From Smittium culicis (taxonomy: Eukaryota > Kickxellomycota > Harpellomycetes > Harpellales > Legeriomycetaceae): DNA of 27,821 nt. Made by a program: the position numbers and the translations under genes. The DNA lies in contig LSSN01003900.1 in NCBI GenBank assembly GCA_001970855.1, positions 1 through 27,821 on the forward strand, in the 5' to 3' direction. Position 1 is the first letter of the stretch, and each line of letters starts with the position of its first letter. The notes under the pieces are model-generated. The model ran no database searches. It was not told the DNA's origin and saw only the letters and a program-made list of their open reading frames with translations. Below are positions 18,701-27,821 of the stretch, one piece after another.

Positions 18701-21700
18701 AATTTTTATTAAAATCAATTAAATCATTTATTAAACCAGATTAAACTTCATTAAACTGCAATAAGCATACAGAACCAGGTAAAAACCAAGTTAAAAAATT
18801 TTATTTGTAGTTATATATATATATTTGCTTGAGATAATTTTTCACATTGCAAGCTAACGAATAAATTCTGAGGGCATCATTCACAATTTTTTCATAATTC
18901 TAATCACTTATCCCTATTTGCGGATCATATGCATACGCTTTATACTTCAAGTCTTTATATTCCACTGATATACCATAAATAATTATATTTAGGCTAATGA
19001 TGAATGGCTCAACAATTATTTCTTTTGAAATTAATATATCTATGGTCGCTTTTTCTGAGTACTTGACGATTATTATTTTCAGAATGAGTATTTATTTTGC
19101 GTACCCTTTTTTTCTTTAAATATATTTTTAATATTTTCACAAAAAGTTGGTTAAAAATAATTACCTTGTGACTTTAGAACTGTTAGTACTAATAAATTCT
19201 GTATTATTTTTTTTCTCGGTTGACAATATACAGCTACCCATTGATATTTTTATGATTGAATTTACTATTTTTAAATATAAAATCAGTGGCGTGTATTTGA
19301 AGTAAATTTCTTTGATTTTAATAATATATGATTGGTAATTATCAATTATTTTTCCTAATTTCATTTCGAAGTATCTTGGTTAGAATTTTATATGATATTT
19401 TCGTCAAAATTTCAAAGGGTTATTATCCTGTAGTTTTTATGAAATTATAAGTCATCATTTTCAGGAATTAATAATATTGTTCTCCCGTAATTCAATCGTT
19501 TCAGCTTTTTAATTAATCCTAGTTTATTGTATGTATAAACGAGATGATTTGATGATTTTCAATTAAACTTTTTATTGAATCAAAAACGTAGCCCATATCG
19601 GCATACAGATTTATTCTAAGGTAATTCCTCCATATCCTCAATAATTTCGCTAACTTTTACTTTTTACCTTGGACCTCGCTTCCATGTATATTAAATATTT
19701 TTATGATTGATAATATTAAGACTGATTAGATTGTGGGAAAAGCATGTCCATTTTGGAACTAAGTTCTATAAAAAAAATATACTTCATTCCAATCCTTTTT
19801 TTTCTTTCATTACTTTTCCGTTTTTATTTTCAAGTTCACTTACAATCATATTCTTTTCTATAAAATATAGTAATCCGTAGAAATATATATTCATTTTTCG
19901 TTTTTTCCGACCAATTAGCTCAGGAGCGTATTACTATTCCATAAAAAAATGTGTTATTAATATGTTATTATAAAAACATTCTCTAGAATACAAATTTTGT
20001 ATAATTCTTTATTTTCCTCGCTAGTGAAAGTTATATGTAAAAACTCGTGAGTTGATTTGGATTTAATTGCTAGATTGATTAGTTTATTGGTTATATTTAT
20101 AAAATTTCCATAATTTTAAAGACTTTTTTTAATCATTTTTTTAAGTTAATTCTACCATTTCACAAGTAAAATTCACTATCATTTATATTAATATTATTTG
20201 ATAAATTCAAATCATTTAAAAAAATTTCATTCAACTTCCAGCTATAGGTGTAAGTAAAATGAAACAATCATTTAACTGAAAATCTATTTTTAATAGCCAC
20301 TGTACTATGATTATTGGAATGAATAGCATTTGTACTAAGAATAGTGGTATGTATATTCGCTTTCTTGTTGTGAATGACTATTATGAGATATATTAGAATC
20401 AATAATATTTTAAAGTACAATTTTTATGGGGTACAGAAAGGTATTTTTAACCTATAAAGATAAGAGGAAACTTTTCGGCTTTGAATAAAAGAATATAAAG
20501 CTTCAAGCCAATTTAAACATTATTTTATTTTTTCTTTGTTTAAATTGAGTGTTGAAAAATCAAATTTTATTTAAATGCATCTATGATTAAATCATGGTTA
20601 AAAAAACGTTTTTCTCAAAAAACAATTTACAATTAATTATTAAAAGTTTCGAAAAAATTTAACATATTTCAATATAATTTTGATATCTATTATTTACCCA
20701 TATTATACTAGTTGAATTAAGTGTTTTTGGATATTGATATATAAATTTTTAAAAAAATATCATATCTTTTTAAATGATTAAAAGGATTTTTTTTTAGTTT
20801 AATCTATAATTTTATAAGAAAAAAGTGATAAAACTCAATTAAAGTATTTTTTAGAGTTAGAATTAATTTTTTTAATCAATTTATTTCGCAAAATTAGTAT
20901 TTAAAACTACATAATAAACTTATAAATAATTTTTTTGAACGAAATTTGGAGCTATTAGAAATATCATATTTTAATTCAAGAAAGCTTTTATTTAATTTTA
21001 TACAGTAATTAGATTATAAATATTGACTTTCTGTGCAAAAGTTCATTAAAAGCAATGCTAAGACAGAAAAAAATTACATTCAAACTAATTGTTTTATGCA
21101 GACAAATACTTTTGATATAATATAATATTTTTAATATAATTTCTATATATTTATGTGAATTGAATTAACAAATTTTATTTATTAGATGATCAATTGTATA
21201 ATTTTTTCAAATACGTTTAAAAAAATATATATAAAGTTTTGATCAGGATAATTAAAATTCAAAAAGCTTTAATCCACGAATTAATCTCCCAAATAAGAGA
21301 TATTAACTTTTTTTATACTTCATATTTCTACAGTTTCAATAATTTTTCAATAATTAATTTCTATTTCAATTTCAATTTTAATTGTATTCTATTTAATTTC
21401 GTGGATCCTCTTTCATTATTCTTTATCTTCTAACTTTTTTATATTATTTTTGAATTTAATTTATGTTTGAATCATAGCATGTTTTATATTATTCATATTA
21501 GTTTGTTTATGATTCACTTATAATATTTTGTATTGCTATACACAGCATAAATCAAGTCAATCTTCTACCGAATATATGTTGAATTATGAATCTAATAAAG
21601 ACGTTTTTTTTTTTGTTAATAGATATATAATACCGCAAAATATTATATTTGTATACTATAATTAATAATTAAACTGTAGCCACCTTTATTTTTATTTTTT

Positions 21701-22523
21701 TTTTGCAATAGAAAGAATAATATTTATAACTAGGATTATAAACATCTATAAAATATAAAAAACAAATACGTTACATTCACAATTATATTTTATCTTAAAT
21801 ATAAAAATAAAAGTATCAGATTATACTCTTCAATTATAAAAAATTTTATAAATTACAAAGTTGTATAAATTAATTTTTTATTTTAATAATTAGTTGAAAA
21901 TATTATAAAAAATATGAATTTTTAAACTAAATTTAGTATTATCCATCTAATAAAAGTTTTAGTATAATAACTTTAATTTTAATAACAACTTTAAACTATT
22001 TGTGACTATTCTTACTTTTAGAATAAACCTTGATTAATTAATCATGATCGGGTTATTAGTATGATATGTATCTTTTTGTCATATAATCTGATTCTTAACT
22101 TCGTAATAAAAATCCCTAACTCACTAAATCGTTTTTCAGCTTCAGCAGATGTTTGAGTAACAGTCAATAAAATTTTATAAAATTAATTTAGAGACTTAGG
22201 ATTGGTTCCTGTGTTGTGTCTAGAAAAAAAATATTATTGATATATTAAATGTATTGTTTAGTACTTTATTTCTAATAAAAAAAAAATCTTTCTAGTTATG
22301 TTACAGGGCATTTGTCGGGACCTAGATACTAGGTAGTAACAATTATGTTGATTTTTTTAAAAATAATAAAAAAGTATAAATAGAATAAAGGATATTTTAT
22401 TGCTATGGAATTAATATAATAAAATATCTAACTTTAAATACTTTTTTGATAAGCCTAAATTATTTTAATCAGTTGAAAACACTTAATGGAATTTTCTAGA
22501 TTAATAATCTCTTAGACGTAATG
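15711..22523. other. Long AT-rich region without a recognisable gene
   Basis: About 6.8 kb, very A/T-rich, with no convincing coding frame. The few frames over 60 codons (17933-18166 minus, 19161-19364 minus, 21239-21433 plus) use A/T-rich codons and give lysine/isoleucine/phenylalanine-rich sequence, as random A/T DNA does. Around 17660-17850 AAAT.. units recur loosely, like a degenerate repeat. A small palindrome ACCTAG-ATA-CTAGGT sits at about 22320-22334. Confidence 0.55.
16481..16502 (+). repeat. (TTA)n microsatellite
   Basis: Seven near-perfect TTA units in a row within A/T-rich intergenic sequence. Confidence 0.85.
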
Positions 22524-22571
22524 ATTAGTCATTAAGAAATGAATTAGTAATCATACTTCTTAATGACTAAT
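22524..22571. repeat. Perfect 15-base inverted repeat
   Basis: ATTAGTCATTAAGAA (22524-22538) and its exact reverse complement (22557-22571) are separated by an 18-base loop. It is followed at once by a GC-richer patch (about 22575-22620) with GGAACGTGATTGATTCC. It might be a hairpin terminus of a small transposon or a remnant. No coding sequence is attached. Confidence 0.7.
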
Positions 22572-22904
22572 ACACAAGGAACGTGATTGATTCCGTATGC
22601 CATGATTGGTTCATGACAGCATTTTATTTAAGGAATATAATTGATAAAGTGAATATCTATTATTTTCCGACATCATTTTCCTATCGGAGAAATGTGCCAT
22701 TTAAATATAAAAATTTAAATATTGATAAATAATATATGAAACATAGTTAAATGATATTAATCTTTATCTCTTTAATTCAACCCGAATTAGCATAAAAGTT
22801 TTTTTTTTGTTTTTATTTGATATTGATAAAAAGCATATATTACAAATCATCAACCCTGATCAATTATTCTCTGGCTAGAGGCGTTGTAATTTTATTATTT
22901 ATGT

Positions 22905-23454
22905 TTAATTAAAACCTGCATGATCAAATAGTTCCATTTGAATTCTAATACCACCAAAAATTTTTAATTTTGTAGTGTCGCAAGCTTGTTCCTCTATCCA
23001 GTCCCTTGAGTAGAAGCTTTCTACTTCGTAATTCTGTGCTAGAGCTAAGGGATTGTACCCTAATCTAGCATACCTTTGAGCCCCTGGAGAGACTACGTCA
23101 CTGAAAGTCATCTCTCCTTCTGCCCTTAGTGTAGACAAAGGTCTAGCTACACTATAGTAGTCCGCACGAGGGGTCACAACCATCGAAGAGAACAACCTAC
23201 TAAGTTCCTCTTCGATGTCCGTACTCCCTAGCTCTGGTTCCCGGTTAACCAGATGAAGGGGTAGAAGTAGAGTCGTTGGAATACTCACTACTACTATCCA
23301 CATCTGGCTTCACCTCTCGCCAAACTAACACCTCAGGCGCTAAGTCCTCCTGACTGCACCTAACACTTAAATCAAAATCACTAAAAATAATTATAATTTT
23401 AACCAGATAAACAGTCCTAAAGGAACAGAACAGCAACTTGAGATAACTACCCAA
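22905..23454 (-). pseudogene. Unidentified GC-richer reading frame with a frameshift
   Basis: Two overlapping minus-strand frames, about 23454-23245 and 23303-22905, read as one protein broken by a frame change at about 23250. The first ends in a charged and serine-rich stretch (VWREVKPDVDSSSEYSND). The second continues GSTDIEEELSRLFSSMVV, then RPLSTLRAEGEMTFSDVV, and ends at TAA with FDHAGFN. There is no ATG start for the first frame; the open part probably begins near 23375. Base composition is clearly less A/T-rich than the flanks. No domain is recognised. It could be a retrotransposon Gag or capsid-like fragment, or a dead host gene. Confidence 0.45.
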
Positions 23455-23470
23455 AACGGCTCACCAAGAA

Positions 23471-23566
23471 AAAGTCACCAAGACTAATAATCAACTATAA
23501 AGTCACTAAGACTAACACTTATAAAGTCACTTAGACAATTACTAAAGCCACCAAGGCAATACTAAG
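23471..23566. repeat. Short tandem repeat, four units of 21-28 bases
   Basis: Each unit begins AAAGTCACCAAGACTA or a close variant: 23471-23498, 23499-23522, 23523-23543 and 23544-23566. A partial unit (TCACCAAG) precedes at 23461. The units differ in length only in their A/T-rich tails. It lies upstream of the unidentified minus-strand frame. Confidence 0.75.
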
Positions 23567-26500
23567 AAATTATAGGAATAATAAATTTATTTAATAATAA
23601 CTAAGAACTATTAATAAACTAAGTTAAACTATACGGAGGGCGTCAAACTTACACCCTGAAATTTGAGTAGTATCTCTCTTTAGTAGATATTACAGGAATT
23701 ATTTCTATTTATTTTGTAATAAGGTTTTGTAGCTCAAAAAAATTTTTTTATGCTTTAATATTATTTATGCTGGGCGCTCGATTTGAAAAACAAAAACCGA
23801 GACATCTAATTAATCATTTTCGTAATTTAATCTGTTGTATAATACAACTCAGTATGGAAAGCATATTATGATTTCGAATATGACAAATAAACTCGCTTCG
23901 ATTGATTAATATTTTGTAAGCTTTCGTAGCTAATAATTCGTATGTTTTTAATCATTTTAATTATAGAATTAAAAAATCTTATACCAAGATCAATTTTTAA
24001 TTCCAATAGGTTTTCGATTAAAAAATCAAATATTTTTTAGGGTTTGAAATTATCAGAATCTCTTCTTAAACAATACTGTGAAGAAAGTTCTTCTATTTCT
24101 AATACTTATACTAATTTGATCTAAAAATTATCTCGGAATCAACAGGAAATAATTTGCATGCACTTATACTGAGAATGTTTTTTTATCAGAGTCTATCTCC
24201 ATAAAAGCTTTTAACATAAAATTCAGAATTCCTTTTTTTTTTTGCAGTCAACTTCTAACCTTTTCACTTTTCTAAAAAAATACTTTTTTTTTTGCTGATT
24301 GTCGTATTTAAGAGGAAATTTTCTAAAAAACTTAGCAATTTTCTAAATTTATTTGTTGATAGTTTAAAATCGTCAGAAATATTTATATTTAATAAATAAT
24401 TACAGCCTAAAAACCCTAGGTATGCTGTTGAGCATGAGTTCTCTCGACTGAATTATTGCTATAGCATTCTGAATTTAGTACATTATTTAAATTCAAATCT
24501 TTCAGATGAAATTTTATGGAAAATTTTTAAAATTAATTAAATAATCTGAATCATGTTTATCTAATCGATTTCTAATTTTTAATATAATACGACTATGCCA
24601 GCCAAATGAATATCATGAACTAATCAAAATTGGTTGTGAATTTTCAAAAGTTTTCACATTTTAACCATAACTGGTACATTATACTTTTTTATTTCTAAGT
24701 CAAATTCAAGTAATTTATTTTTTACTATACAAGATGACTTACTTGCGAGCATAGAATTTTATATCATTACTCATTCCAAGGTATATCATATCCTTGTATT
24801 TGGTGTGTAAGTTTATTCCCATAAACCTTATGTTTCTCATAGAAGTCCATTCATCCAATAATATCGATAAATTTTCAGCTGAATCTATTCTATTTCTTAT
24901 AAATTCTCTAGTCTTAATTTTTAATTCATCTCATATTCCATAAACTTAATATTTAAACCATTTTAAATAGAAGGAATTTTATAATATTTTGACCTTCTGC
25001 TCTTTCTGGATCTCAGCAGTGTTTTCTAATGTATAAAATGATATTTTATCTACTACAATTAGCTTGGATACAAAATTATGAGGAGACTTGCGATTTATTC
25101 ATAAAAAATATGTAATATTATTTTGAGACTTTAATAAGTTTGAATTTTTTTTATTAACTGTAAATTTTAATACTTCATCACCCTTTAGTAATAAATATAT
25201 GCGAATCACTGATATTTTAGCAAAGCTTTTGTATTGTGATGTTAAAATATTTGGGTAGAGTGTATAAAATTAAGCTTTTTACTATCTTTATAATGAAATT
25301 TTAAATTTTTCCACATTTCAGGTATTTTTTACGAATATGGATATCTAATCAAAATAAAATTATCTGGCATATTTAGTAACTACAGCTGTAAAAATATTAT
25401 AATAAATAAATTTTTATTAGTAATTTAGATTAATTTTGTTGCTAGTTAAATATTTTATATGACTATTTAGCATTATGTATTATAAAACTGTTATAAAGGA
25501 TTATTTTTTTTGTAAAATTTTAATATGTTATTATTTATAAATTGAGTAAAAGGTTGAAATTCAACCTTTATAAAATCTGAATTTTAATAAAATTTGCTTT
25601 TTTTATCGGTTATTTATCAATTTTTTTTATGATTATATGTCTATTTTGATATTTTTTTACAATAATTAAATACATATTCAGAAATTATCAATTGATTAAA
25701 ATTGCTAGCGATTTTAGAAATGTAATTATATTTGATAAATATTGCAATTGTAATCAATTGGACCAGCGAATCGATTTTTGCTCGAAATTATTTAATTTAC
25801 CTATTAATAATAATTTCAAAAGTTAATTTTTTTGATAAGGTTTAAACTGTCTAAAATTTTTCATGCATTTAGTAATGGTTAACTGAAAAATTATAACGAT
25901 TAATCGATTTATCGAACCATGCACTTTTTATACGGGGATATTGGTGTTTAACCTGAAATCCATAAGTGCTATATTTCCAACAAAACTATAAGTATAGCTC
26001 TCTATACTTACAGAAAAAAAAATTAATTTTAACATTATCTATTTTCAAATGCAACTACTATATAGTAAATATAGAATAATAGCGTAGTAGTTGTTAGAAA
26101 TAGAATAAATATAACGTTTATAAATGTGAGGATAATAAATTCGGTTGACCGAATAGAAGTAAGCAAAGTGTTCTTACTTTCCTAAAATTACCAGCTCCCC
26201 ATACCAAATAAAGTGAATAACTATAAATAGATGAATATATCTTTGGTATTAATAGCAATAATAAATATTTTTTGGAGATTTATAGCGAATTCTTGTACTC
26301 CTGTTCAACTTGGTATATTCTAAATTTATATTTACCAGAGTATTCTTTCCGTATATTTATATATTGATAAGATGATCGTTTAGACATAAAAATAATTAGT
26401 TTCAAATGACTCGCTATTATTTCTATGACTTTACATTCATTTTTATTTGTCTTTTTTGCAAGGATTCTATCATAAAATTTATTTTCTATCATCTTTAGGT

Positions 26501-27821
26501 CTCCTTGAAATGTAAATTATTCTTTTTTATTGATTTTTTTTACAAGTTTTTCGTATTTAAAATCTAGAGTTATTTTCCTTTCTTTTGCGCTATTAGGAAA
26601 GTATAGTTTAAATACTTTTAATTGGTTAATATTTGTAATAGAAATATATGTGATGTTTACACAGCCTTCAATATATATATGAATATCTAAAATTGAGAAT
26701 TTACCGTTGATTAATATTTTAGCGGTGCATTTGGACCAAAAAACTTTAATTTTCCATCACACAGACGCAAAATTTTTGTATTATCTAATAACGAAGATTT
26801 CTTGTAGGTGTATAATATCAGATTTAATAAATGATTTTATGTTTGGATGGAAACTAATGTTCATTTATGTATTCTGAAATACTCTTGACATTAAAGGTAT
26901 CCATTAATATTATGATTTTTTTTATTGTTTTTTTTTATAATTTATTAATTATACATATGCATAACTTCCTGCATGGTTGTGGAGGTTTTTGTATAATTTT
27001 TGTTTGTTTAATCGATGTTTTTTACTCAGAAATCATCTAACTCATATTCAGTGACAGACGCATTAGTACTTCTAAGAGGAATTAATGCATTTATATACAC
27101 CTTTCCTCGATTTTTCTGGTCGAAAAATTAGGTAAACATGCTCTTTTGCTTAAAATATTCCTCTGACATATCTTTTTCTCTTGTTTAAATTTTTAATTTT
27201 TCCATTTTGTGACTTTTCATCTTTAAACTAGTTTTTTTGCTTATTTTATTCCTTATTATACTAATTATTATAGATAGCTGGACTCTATGCTGAGTAGGAA
27301 CTCTCATTAATTCGATATCTCTTTCTGGTATCTTTAGTAAGCTGTTTTCACAGCTATTTAGTAAAAAATATTAGATCTTTGTATTATTCGAGATAGCTTT
27401 TTTTTGGCTGAAAATATCATTTTCAATAGATTTATCCAGATATGGTATCAGATTGGTTATATTCTCTTGATCAGGTGAAACCTAAAAAAAAATATGAATT
27501 TTAAAAGTGGTTTTTATCTCCGACTTTTCTCATATTATTATTATTATTTTTGTATTTATTATTTCTTCAATAAGTATTATTTTTGATGGTTAATAGTTTA
27601 TTATTTTTTATCCTTTTAATTTTTTCATATTTAGAAATTATTTCTGTACATCTATTTTTCCAGAAAGTATTTACTTTTCAGTATATACTTATAATTTTAG
27701 CTCCGTACCACAATATTACTGGTTTAGTATCATCAAAAATTAAAAATCGAATAATTTTGTCATAATTTTTCTTTAAATTATTATTAATATACTTTTTTAT
27801 AGATAAGAATTAAATTTAGTA
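23567..27821. other. AT-rich region without a recognisable gene
   Basis: No supported gene on either strand. Short frames such as 26280-26492 (minus) and 27583-27765 (plus) have the composition of random A/T DNA. A patch at 23632-23668 (GGAGGGCG, then TTACACCCTG) is reminiscent of a polypurine tract followed by an LTR start, but no second copy is visible. Perfect hairpins occur at 25989-26010 (TAAGTATAG/CTATACTTA with a CTCT loop) and 26052-26093 (CAACTACTA/TAGTAGTTG). Confidence 0.5.

Noticed and set aside
23632..23668. GGAGGGCG followed by TTACACCCTG as a polypurine tract and LTR start
   Set aside because: There is no second LTR copy, no primer-binding site and no pol domain nearby. The resemblance is too short to annotate.

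Overview
The window is a strongly AT-rich stretch, roughly three quarters A+T by eye, with no intact host gene. The organism is most likely an early-diverging fungus with a low-GC genome. The evidence is a DIRS-type tyrosine-recombinase retrotransposon next to a Ty3/gypsy element, long non-coding AT-rich sequence, and a DIRS Gag that resembles, from memory, Gag proteins of zygomycete-type fungi. This placement is inference. There is no rRNA, tRNA or bacterial gene organisation.

Layout. Positions 1-1169 are AT-rich with no gene. Positions 1170-13614 form a nest of retrotransposons, all coding on the minus strand. The outer element is a Ty3/gypsy retrotransposon with two diverged LTRs (1170-1502 and 13345-13614). 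Its gag, zinc knuckle, protease, reverse transcriptase, RNase H, integrase and GPY/F domain are all recognisable, and all carry stops or frameshifts. A DIRS-like element (about 1873-8150) sits inside the 3' part of gypsy pol. It has inverted terminal repeats, an internal complementary region, gag, reverse transcriptase/RNase H and a tyrosine recombinase. Within the gypsy protease lies a 355-base insert (11644-11998) that begins TG, ends CA and is flanked by a 4-base duplication. It looks like a solo LTR, and the protease reading frame is continuous across it once it is discounted. The DIRS gag and RT are separated by about 2 kb that seems to hold a further insertion.

Positions 14480-15710 hold a second, diverged copy of sequence also found inside the DIRS element at 6370-7020. 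From 15711 to 22523 I see no gene. At 22905-23454 there is an isolated, GC-richer, frameshifted minus-strand reading frame that I cannot identify. Just upstream of it (to the right) lies a short tandem repeat. The remainder, to 27821, is AT-rich with a few perfect inverted repeats.

No gene here looks functional. The order of events can be read from the nesting: gypsy inserted first, then the DIRS element and the solo-LTR parent inserted into it, and point mutations and indels accumulated afterwards.
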